Below are positions 1-5,890 of a stretch of 6,188 bases of DNA, one piece after another. The translations under genes and the position numbers were made by a program. Location of the stretch: positions 1-6,188 of the forward strand of contig NZ_ML142871.1 of the NCBI RefSeq assembly GCF_004138495.1. The letters are read 5' to 3'. The notes under the pieces were generated by a model. That model saw only the letters and a list, made by a program, of their open reading frames with translations. It did no database searches and was not told the origin of the DNA. Each line of letters starts with the position of its first letter. Positions within the stretch are counted from its first letter, which is position 1. This DNA comes from Phytoactinopolyspora endophytica (GTDB taxonomy: Bacteria; Actinomycetota; Actinomycetes; Jiangellales; Jiangellaceae).

Positions 1-2
1 AT

Positions 3-227
3 ATCAGAGGGGTACCCGCCTCGATCGTGTATGACCGCACCAAGACCGTGGTGAAACGCCACGTCGGGCCGGGCAAGGCGGTGCCGCCGCACCCGGAAGC
101 GGCCGCGTTCGCCGCACACTACGGCTTCGAGATCGACGTCCTGGCCGCCTACCGGCCCCAGGGGAAGGGCAGGTGCGAACGCCAGGTCGAGATCGTGCGT
201 GATCACGTCCTCGCCGGACGCAGGTGA
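3..227 (+). pseudogene. Truncated IS21-family IstA transposase (remnant)
   Basis: The frame is open from the window edge to a TGA at 225-227, giving about 74 residues. It contains the IstA-like catalytic-core pattern VYDRTKTVV (the Asp matches the second acidic residue of the DDE triad), then HPEAAAFAAHYGFEIDVL, AYRPQGKGRCERQVEIVRDHV and VLAGRR. The Glu in CERQV matches the third catalytic residue. In the family this enzyme cuts and joins insertion-sequence ends together with the IstB ATPase. Intact IstA proteins continue for well over 100 residues after this point. Here the resemblance stops at VLAGRR with a stop codon, no continuation is seen in another frame, and no istB follows. I therefore call it a decayed fragment; the 5' part lies outside the window. 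A GTG at 27 is available as a start but is just an internal Val codon of the core. Confidence 0.8.
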
Positions 228-396
228 CGGACGACCTGTTCCAGATACTCCCCGAGCGCCCTGGGAGATGGCCGAAGCGAGCACGACCCAGACCCCGTGA
301 ACCAGCGGCTTAGCCTGCTCCAACGGCAGTCCGGCGGATGGTATCGTCTCTACATGGAGAGTATGGCTCTCGGGCGGGCGGGCACCCCACTCAGGA
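228..396. other. Non-coding gap between IS remnant and MFS gene
   Basis: I see no convincing gene here. A GTG-initiated 30-codon frame (224-313) has no ribosome binding site and no recognisable sequence. Near the 3' end, GAGAG (357-361) and CTCTC (367-371) can pair around a five-base loop, and TCTC (347-350) can pair alternatively with GAGA (357-360). These could be leader structures of the transporter mRNA, but the stems are short. The junction with the transposase remnant lies near 224-227. A promoter for the transporter must lie here or upstream; only a weak TATCGT -10-like hexamer (342-347) was noticed, without a clear -35. Confidence 0.4.
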
Positions 397-1602
397 ATGC
401 CAATGCCCCCACTCGCAGACGTCTTCAGGAGTAAGTCCGGCATTATCGCAATGACAGCGGTTCTGCTCTCGGCAACCGCAATTGGTGCCACGAACCTTGC
501 CGTTCTTCAATTCGCCGAGTCACGGCTGTCCGACTACGCCGCAGCTGCGAGCACTGTTGGCGCCTTTGGACTCGGGAATGCCATCGGCCTCATCATCCAG
601 GGCCGCTTGCTTGACGGACGCCGACCAAAGCTCATACCGATTTCAATGGCTCTAATCTTCCTCGCCGCCATCCTAGTAGGCCTTTTCTGGCTTCCAGCAG
701 ACGGACGAGCTTACGCCGCAGCCTTTGCGATCGCCGGAGCGTCAGTGCCGGCAATTACTGGATTCGTTCGAGCACAAATCCCAAGGCTATATGCCCAAGA
801 AGTACACATCTCAGCCTACTCCGTACTCGCCGTCGTATTCCAGGCGGGTTTAGCATTCGGCCCTTCCCTTACCTCCGGCATCAATCTCACGTTCGGCAGT
901 GAGGCCCCCTTGCTAGCTATCGCCCTCATCATACTCACGACGGGGGTCCTATCGCTTAGCATCGGGAGGCCGAACCCATCAGAAGAGCGTGAGCGCGCCG
1001 CACTGCGTGCCCGAGGACGGTTCACCAAAGGTGGAGGATACGCCACATTAGTCATGGCGACACTGGCATTCGGATTCTCGAGCGGAACAATGATCGTATC
1101 AATTCCCGCAATATTGGCGGCAACGCATGCGGGGCCGTGGATTGGTGCAGCGTTCAGCGCTATGGCACTCGGAAGCCTGGCGTCTGGCATCATATATGGC
1201 GGCAAGCGTCCAGAAGGCGACCTTTCATCCCACCTTCAAAAGTCGCTCCTGATATCGGCCTCAATCGCAGGTATTTTGCTATTGACGACCGGCCACCCTG
1301 CCGCCGTCATCGCCACCATGCTCCTCTTCGGTGCCGCGAGCGCACCGGCTGGCATTACTGCGTCAGCACTCCTCGACAGAGTGGTGACTAGAGAGTCACT
1401 CGCAACCGCGTATACCGCAATGATCGCAGGCAATTTGATCGCAGTCGCGGCCGGTAGTGCCTTTGCGGGCGTTGCAATAGACAAGTTCGGAGTCCAAGTT
1501 GCACTGCCAGTCTTGCCGATCACGCTCTCACTTGCGCTTGTCGTGACGTTCCTGCGTCGCCGATCAATTGGGAGAGAAGCGACATCGGCTCCGCGTACTT
1601 AA
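397..1602 (+). CDS. Major facilitator superfamily (MFS) transporter, likely exporter
   Basis: This is a 401-residue polytopic membrane protein with about 12 hydrophobic segments (roughly residues 17-38, 49-68, 79-99, 106-124, 139-160, 168-189, 215-234, 247-268, 283-300, 303-325, 337-360, 368-386) and a charged central loop at 191-212. The loop between helices 2 and 3 carries the MFS motif-A pattern GRLLDGRRPKLI (69-80), and the second half repeats it as GVAIDKFG (358-365). Length and architecture fit drug/metabolite efflux MFS proteins of the DHA1 type; the substrate cannot be read from the sequence. ATG 397 is the most upstream start, because the frame is closed at 298 and has no earlier start codon. 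ATG 403 may be the true start, since AGGA at 393-396 lies 6 nt before it but touches ATG 397. The gene is lower in GC than the sigma gene and converges with the LOG gene, sharing the TTAA at 1599-1602. The neighbours suggest it exports their product. Confidence 0.85.
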   Translation: MPMPPLADVFRSKSGIIAMTAVLLSATAIGATNLAVLQFAESRLSDYAAAASTVGAFGLGNAIGLIIQGRLLDGRRPKLIPISMALIFLAAILVGLFWLPADGRAYAAAFAIAGASVPAITGFVRAQIPRLYAQEVHISAYSVLAVVFQAGLAFGPSLTSGINLTFGSEAPLLAIALIILTTGVLSLSIGRPNPSEERERAALRARGRFTKGGGYATLVMATLAFGFSSGTMIVSIPAILAATHAGPWIGAAFSAMALGSLASGIIYGGKRPEGDLSSHLQKSLLISASIAGILLLTTGHPAAVIATMLLFGAASAPAGITASALLDRVVTRESLATAYTAMIAGNLIAVAAGSAFAGVAIDKFGVQVALPVLPITLSLALVVTFLRRRSIGREATSAPRT

Positions 1603-2153
1603 GCTGGTTGTAGGACTCGCAGGTGGTCAAGTACCTCATCGACCGAACTAGCTACGTGAAGCAGACCATCACTAGCAGCCGGCGCAAACCCTTCGCCATT
1701 GAGATGCTCCAGCAGAGAAACGAGGGGATCGTAGTATCCAAGCAGGTTCAGAATGATGATCGGCTTCGCGTGAATGCCGAGCTGGACCCAAGTCAATACC
1801 TCGAACAACTCCTCCAGAGTACCAAACCCACCTGGAAGTGCGATGAAGGCATCTGACAGGTGGTGCATCCTTGCTTTCCGTTCATGCATAGACTCAACGA
1901 CGATCAACTGAGAGAGATCGGAGCGCGGACCTTCACGCTCGGCGAGTTCGCGTGGAATAGCCCCAATGGCCTCTCCGCCCGCATCGAGCGTGCCACTGCA
2001 CACGGCCCCCATCATTCCCGTACCTCCGGCACCGAAGACAAGGCCAAGACCTCTACAGGCCAGCGCAGCACCGAGTGCAACGGCGGCGTCGGTGTACTCC
2101 CTGAATTGACCGGACTGCGTTCCGCCAAAGACACACACACGACTTGCTCTCAT
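1599..2153 (-). CDS. LOG-family nucleoside 5'-monophosphate phosphoribohydrolase (TIGR00730-type Rossmann protein)
   Basis: This 184-residue cytosolic Rossmann protein resembles LOG enzymes, which hydrolyse cytokinin riboside 5'-monophosphates (or AMP) to the free base plus ribose 5-phosphate; such proteins are often misnamed lysine decarboxylases. Visible hallmarks are the N-terminal strand VCVFGGTQSG (6-15; the usual Cys in CGSS-type motifs is Gly), the phosphate loop VFGAGGTGMMG (39-49), the MHERK segment (89-93; family MxxRK), and the signature PGGFGTLEE (107-115; PGGxGTxxE). Length matches the family. The start is ATG 2151-2153, because AAAGGAG (2161-2167) lies 7 nt upstream and the protein then begins at the first beta strand; an in-frame start at 2252 would add 33 residues unlike the family. 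It lies 67 nt downstream of the methyltransferase on the same strand, so the two are probably co-transcribed. The stop overlaps that of the convergent transporter. The exact substrate is unknown. Confidence 0.87.
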   Translation of the reverse strand: MRASRVCVFGGTQSGQFREYTDAAVALGAALACRGLGLVFGAGGTGMMGAVCSGTLDAGGEAIGAIPRELAEREGPRSDLSQLIVVESMHERKARMHHLSDAFIALPGGFGTLEELFEVLTWVQLGIHAKPIIILNLLGYYDPLVSLLEHLNGEGFAPAASDGLLHVASSVDEVLDHLRVLQPA

Positions 2154-2160
2154 TATCGGA

Positions 2161-2167
2161 CTCCTTT
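2161..2167 (-). promoter_or_regulatory. Strong ribosome binding site of LOG gene
   Basis: On the minus strand AAAGGAG is followed by 7 nt and then ATG (2153). This site decides the start of the LOG protein, excluding the 33-residue N-terminal extension possible from 2252. Confidence 0.8.
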
Positions 2168-2220
2168 GCACATCTCGGATTGGCCAGCGGCGGGGCTTGC
2201 CGACGGCGAGACTACGGCGA

Positions 2221-2859
2221 TTAAAGTGGACTGGCCTTTGCCTGCTCCGCACTTACCTTAACTATCAGGAATGCCGACTCGCGTGAGCCATCAACACCGG
2301 AGTAGACGAGATCCACGATCGATGCAACCCTCGCCACGGCCGACATGGCGGCACCGGAGACGACCGATGGCATCTTTACGACAACGATCGAATGCGAGTC
2401 ACCGCGCTGGGCACTTCCCAGCGATCTCAACAACCTCGGGATTGGAGGGATCGTGTTCGAGACATCTAGGTCGACGCCATCAAATGCACTACCCCAGGGT
2501 GGATCAAGAAGGTATACACCTGCATTGATTGGACCTGAGACATCGAAAGAACGAGGGAGCAACTCGACATCAAGCCCAAGGACCCGCAGATTGCGAGCGG
2601 TCGCATCATAGACTTCCCGAGTCGTCTCAAATCCCAATCCGCGAACCCCAGCATGATGGCTAACGTGATGGAGCAGATTCGCTGAGCCCGCAAACAAATC
2701 AACGATCACTGGCGCGGACCCCATGTCCATGGAACCCCAAGCCGACATCGCGGCTCGTGCAGCGGCACTGGCCTCGGCGTCAGAACAACATTCGACCAAA
2801 GTCCTGCCAAGAATTCTCGCGCCGGCATCGATAAGGTTGTCAATGCAGTGGCCGTACAT
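2221..2859 (-). CDS. Class I SAM-dependent methyltransferase with DPPW motif
   Basis: The 212-residue product has a SAM-binding motif I, IVDLFAGSANLL (52-63), with acidic post-I residues in GFETTREVYDATARN (76-90). The catalytic-type motif YLLDPPWG follows (116-123). The (D/N)PP(Y/F/W) tetrapeptide is typical of methyltransferases acting on exocyclic amino groups of nucleobases in DNA or RNA, and of related enzymes acting on planar nitrogens. The order (motif I before DPPW) and the strand IVVVKMP (158-164) fit a compact Rossmann catalytic domain; no separate target-recognition domain is evident. The target is unknown. It precedes the LOG gene on the same strand and follows the sigma factor gene. 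ATG 2859 has no visible ribosome binding site, and residues continuing upstream in this frame are an Arg-rich, non-coding-like run. The neighbouring frame from ATG 2936 reads like a natural N-terminus, so the gene may be frameshifted (see the 2859-2936 entry). Confidence 0.75.
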   Translation of the reverse strand: MYGHCIDNLIDAGARILGRTLVECCSDAEASAAARAAMSAWGSMDMGSAPVIVDLFAGSANLLHHVSHHAGVRGLGFETTREVYDATARNLRVLGLDVELLPRSFDVSGPINAGVYLLDPPWGSAFDGVDLDVSNTIPPIPRLLRSLGSAQRGDSHSIVVVKMPSVVSGAAMSAVARVASIVDLVYSGVDGSRESAFLIVKVSAEQAKASPL

Positions 2860-2936
2860 TGAGAAGCGCCGGCGACGCGAGCCAGCGCGGCGACTATCTG
2901 GTCACGACGCGCGGCTGTTAGCGGGTAGACGGGCAT
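2859..2936 (-). other. Candidate frameshifted N-terminus of the methyltransferase
   Basis: From ATG 2936 a frame encodes MPVYPLTAARRDQIVAALA followed by RVAGASQ. This looks like a real helical protein start, with GC-rich third positions. The last codon of the stretch, CAA (2861-2859), overlaps the ATG of the downstream frame by one base: CAATG. One additional A (CAAATG) would fuse it to MYGHCIDNLI and give a 238-residue protein. A partial GAGG lies 3 nt upstream of ATG 2936, and the sigma gene stop is 29 nt upstream. Possible explanations are a one-base deletion, a sequencing error, a programmed -1 slip, or chance. Without homologues I cannot choose. Confidence 0.45.
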
Positions 2937-2965
2937 TCGCCTCAGAGTACGCGTTCCGATTCAGC

Positions 2966-3886
2966 TCATGTCTGGGCAGAGCGGCTCAGCGCGGTCTCCT
3001 GCTCGATACGCGACAGCTTCTCAGGATTCCGCACGTAGTAGAGCCCGGCGACCAGGCCGTCCTCGACCCGCATCGCCACGATGCCGTCGAGCTCCCCGTT
3101 GAGCCGCATGATCAGGGCGGGGTAGCCATTCACCAGGACGGGCTCGACCGATCCCTGGTCACCGAATTTGGCCAGGCCACCGGCCAGCAAGCGGCCCACC
3201 TTGTCGGCCCCCACGACGGGGTTCGGCACGGCCTGCTTGACTCCGCCGCCATCGCTCAGGATGACGACATCCGGCGCCAGGATATCGAGCAGGCTCTGCA
3301 GGTCGCCTGTCTCGACCGCCCGCTTGAAGGCGTCGAGCGCAGCTTGGGTCTCGGCGGGGGAGACGATGTCGCGAGGTCGGCGCGCGGCGACGTGTTCCCG
3401 CGCCCGGTGGGCGATCTGGCGGACTGCAGCCGAGCTCTTGTCGACGGATTCCGCGATCTCGTCGTATCCCAGATCGAACACCTCGCGCAACACGAACACC
3501 GCCCGCTCAGTCGGTGTGAGCGTCTCCAGGACCAGCAGCATCGCCATCGAGACGCTGTCGGCCAACTCGACGTCCTCGGCCACGTCAGGGGTGGTCAGCA
3601 GCGGCTCGGGCAGCCAGGGGCCGACGTAGGTCTCCTTACGGCGGCCGAGCGTACGCAGCCGGGTGAGTGCCTGGCGGGTGGCAATCCGGACCAGGTACGC
3701 ACGCTGGTCCCGCACAGTGTCGAGATCGACGTCGGCCCATCGCAGCCAGGTCTCCTGGAGGACGTCTTCCGCGTCGACGGCCGAGCCGAGCATCTCATAG
3801 GCGACCGTGAACAGCAGGTTGCGGTGGGTGATGAACGTCTCTGTAGCGGGATCCGGGCGGCCATCTTCCCTCATGCCGCTGGCCAT
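2966..3886 (-). CDS. sigJ: ECF41-group RNA polymerase sigma factor (SigJ-type) with SnoaL-like C-terminal domain
   Basis: The 306-residue protein has sigma region 2 (about 18-80: HRNLLFTVAYEMLGSAVDAE, then DVLQETWLRW, AYLVRIATRQALTRLRTL), sigma region 4 (about 113-167: LETLTPTERAVFVLREVFDL, YDEIAESVDKSSAAVRQIAHRARE), and a fused SnoaL/NTF2-like domain (about 178-300). It carries the three hallmarks of ECF41: WLPEPL in the linker (91-96), DGGG (212-215) and NPEKL (287-291; family NPDKL). In this group the C-terminal domain, rather than a separate anti-sigma factor, controls activity. Start: ATG 3886 has AGGAG (3891-3895) 4 nt upstream. ATG 3913 would leave almost no leader after the promoter at 3927-3953. 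ECF41 genes usually sit beside a carboxymuconolactone decarboxylase, oxidoreductase or epimerase gene; none is present here. GC is clearly higher than in the methyltransferase and LOG genes downstream. The symbol is by resemblance to SigJ. Confidence 0.92.
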   Translation of the reverse strand: MASGMREDGRPDPATETFITHRNLLFTVAYEMLGSAVDAEDVLQETWLRWADVDLDTVRDQRAYLVRIATRQALTRLRTLGRRKETYVGPWLPEPLLTTPDVAEDVELADSVSMAMLLVLETLTPTERAVFVLREVFDLGYDEIAESVDKSSAAVRQIAHRAREHVAARRPRDIVSPAETQAALDAFKRAVETGDLQSLLDILAPDVVILSDGGGVKQAVPNPVVGADKVGRLLAGGLAKFGDQGSVEPVLVNGYPALIMRLNGELDGIVAMRVEDGLVAGLYYVRNPEKLSRIEQETALSRSAQT

Positions 3887-3926
3887 GGGGCTCCTGTCTC
3901 TTCGCTCTCGCATGTCTCACCCATAC

Positions 3927-3953
3927 GACGCCGGGCACCGCCGTTTTGTGACA
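3927..3953 (-). promoter_or_regulatory. ECF41-type promoter of the sigma gene (autoregulation)
   Basis: On the minus strand TGTCACA (3953-3947), a 16-nt spacer and CGTC (3930-3927) match the published ECF41 target promoter (TGTCACA in the -35, CGTC in the -10). A start site about 7 nt further on (near 3920) would give a leader of about 30 nt to ATG 3886. This implies that the sigma factor transcribes its own gene. Confidence 0.8.
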
Positions 3954-4006
3954 CCAAGACGGCACAGAGTCGTCGCCTGATTATGGCCCACATCACGTAG
4001 ATCGAG

Positions 4007-4033
4007 CGTCACAAGGATCGGATCACCGGTGTC
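4007..4033 (+). promoter_or_regulatory. Degenerate ECF41-like promoter facing the cytochrome b gene
   Basis: On the plus strand CGTCACA (4007-4013), 16 nt and TGTC (4030-4033) match the ECF41 pattern at 9 of 11 defined positions, with the same 16-nt spacer as the perfect site on the opposite strand. The expected start site near 4040 would give a leader of about 85 nt to ATG 4125. It is a candidate only, because two consensus bases differ. Confidence 0.45.
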
Positions 4034-4124
4034 TTATGTACGACCGGTCACCTCAACATGCGGACGGGCACCTGGACGCATGAATTCACCGAATGGTCGG
4101 GCTGAGCAACTGGGAGCGCTGAGC

Positions 4125-5762
4125 ATGACGAGCACCACGACCAAAGAATCGGGCCCCAAGACCAATCGTGTGAGCAAACTGGCCACCCGACTGGTCAGCC
4201 TCGCGGATGGGGACCATCCGGCGTTCTCTGGAATGGCACAGAGCCTTCGACGGACATTCCCGACTCGCTGGTCCTTGCTATTCGGTCATATCGCACTGTT
4301 CAGTTTTCTTCTGATCGTCGTGTCCGGTGTCTTCTTGACGTTCTGGTTCGAGCCATCGATGACGAGCGTCACCTACGACGGCGACTATCTTCCGTTGCGC
4401 GGAGTCGAGATGTCCGAGGCTTACGCCTCCACGCTGGATCTCTCCTTCGGCGTCCGCGGCGGTCTGCTCATGCGCCAGATTCACAACTGGGCCACGCTTG
4501 TGTTCGTTGCCGCATTGTCGGTCCATCTGCTGCGCATCTTCTTCACCGGTGCGTTTCGCGGACCGCGGCGGCTTGGTTGGCTGATCGTGCTGGGCCTGCT
4601 GGTACTGGGCATGGTGGAGGCGTACACCGGCCATGCCTTGCCGGATGATCTGTTGTCGGGGACGGGCCTACGCGTCGCCGAAGGCGTCATCTTAGCGATA
4701 CCGGTCGTCGGGACGTACCTGTCGTCGCTGCTGTTCGGCGGCGAGTTCCCAGGAGATGACATCATCTCGAACCTGCACCTCGTCCATGTCCTCCTGCTAC
4801 CCGCCCTGATGGTCGCGCTCTTTGCCGTCCAATTGATACAGACCCGGCGCCGGCAACGGACTCGACAGATCAGCAGGGACGACACCGGATTGGTCGGCCA
4901 GAAGGTCGGAGTCCCGTCCTACTTGGACTATCCGATCAAAGCCGGAGGCCTGATGTTCATCGTCTTCGGTGTCATCGTCTTAATGGCCGCCACCATCCAG
5001 ATCAATCCGGTGTGGCTCTGGGGGCCATTCGACTCGGCCCAGGCCTCCGCGGGTAGCCAGCCACCGTGGTACTTCGGGTTTCTCGACGGGGGACTGCGAT
5101 TGATGCCCCCGTGGAACGTCGACCTCTTCGGACACGAACTGACGTTAAGCGTGCTCATCCCAGCGGTAGTGGTGCCAGGATTGATGTTGACGGCGCTCGC
5201 CGCGTACCCGTGGATCGAGCAGTTGGTCACCGGCCATCCCTCCGACGACTCCACCCTTGATCGACCGCGAAACATGCCGGTGCGCACCGGCCTCGGCGCC
5301 GCGTTCATCGCCTTCTACCTGATGCTGTGGATCGCCGGCGGCAACGACATCGTCGCCACCGTCCTGCATCTTCCGCTGAACTGGATCACCCGGTCCCTGC
5401 AGGTCAGTCTGATAGTCATGCCTCCATTGGCGTTCTGGATCACGAAACGGATCTGCCTGGGCCTGCAAATCCGTGACCGCGACACGGTCATGCGTGGGCG
5501 CGAGTCCGGCATCATCGTGGTGAGCGCGAACGGTGCGTTCTCCGAGCTGCGCACGCAGCTCTCAGCGGCTGATGCCAAGCTGCTCACGTCGCATCCGCAA
5601 TGGACGCCGCTCGACCCAGGTTCGCCCACCGATGCCAACGGAGTGCGTAACCCGCGCTATCCAGCAGATCGGCGACGCGCAAGACTCTCGCGGTTCTACT
5701 TCGCCGACGTGGTACGGACACCCACAGGTGCAGAGGTCGAGCACGACGGATCTACGGAGTAG
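4125..5762 (+). CDS. QcrB-like cytochrome b (bc complex) paralogue, one haem ligand missing
   Basis: The 545-residue membrane protein follows the actinobacterial QcrB layout: cytosolic N-terminus, first helix about 50-73, the b-haem four-helix bundle (about 50-240), the Qo region, C-terminal helices, and the soluble tail with the QcrB-typical TKRICLGLQIRDRDTV (440-455). Helix B carries His120 and His134 (spacing 14). Helix D carries His218 and His221, but the second ligand expected 15 residues after His221 is Gln236 (codon CAA, 4830-4832). The quinol-site motif is PPWY (313-316) instead of PEWY/PDWY. In the family the subunit oxidises menaquinol with QcrA (Rieske) and QcrC (cytochrome c); neither gene is adjacent, so this looks like an orphan paralogue. 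ATG 4125 is chosen because GGGAG (4112-4116) lies 8 nt upstream and MTSTTTKES resembles QcrB N-termini; the frame reaches a GTG at 4029, which would add 32 unlikely residues and overlap the predicted promoter. The gene is divergent from the sigma gene. Confidence 0.88.
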   Translation: MTSTTTKESGPKTNRVSKLATRLVSLADGDHPAFSGMAQSLRRTFPTRWSLLFGHIALFSFLLIVVSGVFLTFWFEPSMTSVTYDGDYLPLRGVEMSEAYASTLDLSFGVRGGLLMRQIHNWATLVFVAALSVHLLRIFFTGAFRGPRRLGWLIVLGLLVLGMVEAYTGHALPDDLLSGTGLRVAEGVILAIPVVGTYLSSLLFGGEFPGDDIISNLHLVHVLLLPALMVALFAVQLIQTRRRQRTRQISRDDTGLVGQKVGVPSYLDYPIKAGGLMFIVFGVIVLMAATIQINPVWLWGPFDSAQASAGSQPPWYFGFLDGGLRLMPPWNVDLFGHELTLSVLIPAVVVPGLMLTALAAYPWIEQLVTGHPSDDSTLDRPRNMPVRTGLGAAFIAFYLMLWIAGGNDIVATVLHLPLNWITRSLQVSLIVMPPLAFWITKRICLGLQIRDRDTVMRGRESGIIVVSANGAFSELRTQLSAADAKLLTSHPQWTPLDPGSPTDANGVRNPRYPADRRRARLSRFYFADVVRTPTGAEVEHDGSTE

Positions 5763-5817
5763 AGACCACAGAGGCCGTGGGCCGGACCCCGAGCACATCG
5801 TCCTGCGGTTCACTTAC

Positions 5818-5836
5818 ACGCAACCGATGGTTGCGT
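5818..5836. promoter_or_regulatory. Dyad operator upstream of SRPBCC gene
   Basis: ACGCAACC (5818-5825) and GGTTGCGT (5829-5836) form a perfect 8-base inverted repeat around GAT. CGCAACC recurs at 5864-5870, and GCAAC/GTTGC (5865-5869 and 5875-5879) forms a second, weaker dyad just before the ribosome binding site. Placement across the -35 and start-site regions of the candidate promoter suggests repressor sites. ArsR-type regulators are often encoded next to SRPBCC genes, but no regulator gene lies in the window. Confidence 0.6.
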
Positions 5837-5859
5837 CATAGTCACTCTCCGAGTAGCCT
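5831..5859 (+). promoter_or_regulatory. Candidate sigma-70-type promoter of SRPBCC gene
   Basis: TTGCGT (5831-5836), a 17-nt spacer and TAGCCT (5854-5859) form a plausible housekeeping promoter. The -35 lies within the first dyad, and the predicted start (about 5866) lies in the second CGCAACC copy. The hexamer matches are modest, so confidence is limited. Confidence 0.4.
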
Positions 5860-5890
5860 GATGCGCAACCAAACGTTGCAGGAGGATGGC

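Noticed and set aside
224..313. 30-codon frame starting at GTG right after the transposase stop
   Set aside because: No ribosome binding site, no recognisable product, and not a continuation of IstA.
2154..2252. N-terminal extension of LOG from a start at 2252
   Set aside because: The 33 extra residues are unlike LOG proteins and would overlap the methyltransferase end; AAAGGAG favours ATG 2153.
1860..2261. 133-codon open frame on +
   Set aside because: It is antisense to the LOG gene, which has full family motifs and a strong ribosome binding site.
2706..2936. Independent 76-residue protein from ATG 2936
   Set aside because: Only its first 26 codons look coding-like; the rest overlaps the methyltransferase out of frame. 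It is better explained as a frameshifted N-terminus.
2723..4000. 425-codon open frame on + across the sigma factor gene
   Set aside because: It is antisense to a clear ECF41 sigma factor, is rich in Arg/Gln/His/Asp as expected of a high-GC shadow frame, and shows no domain.
4029..4124. Upstream GTG start for cytochrome b
   Set aside because: It has no ribosome binding site, adds residues not resembling QcrB, and would overlap the candidate promoter -10.
5766..5780. CCAC/GTGG hairpin after cytochrome b as a terminator
   Set aside because: The stem is only 4 bp with a 7-base loop and no T-run; too weak to call.
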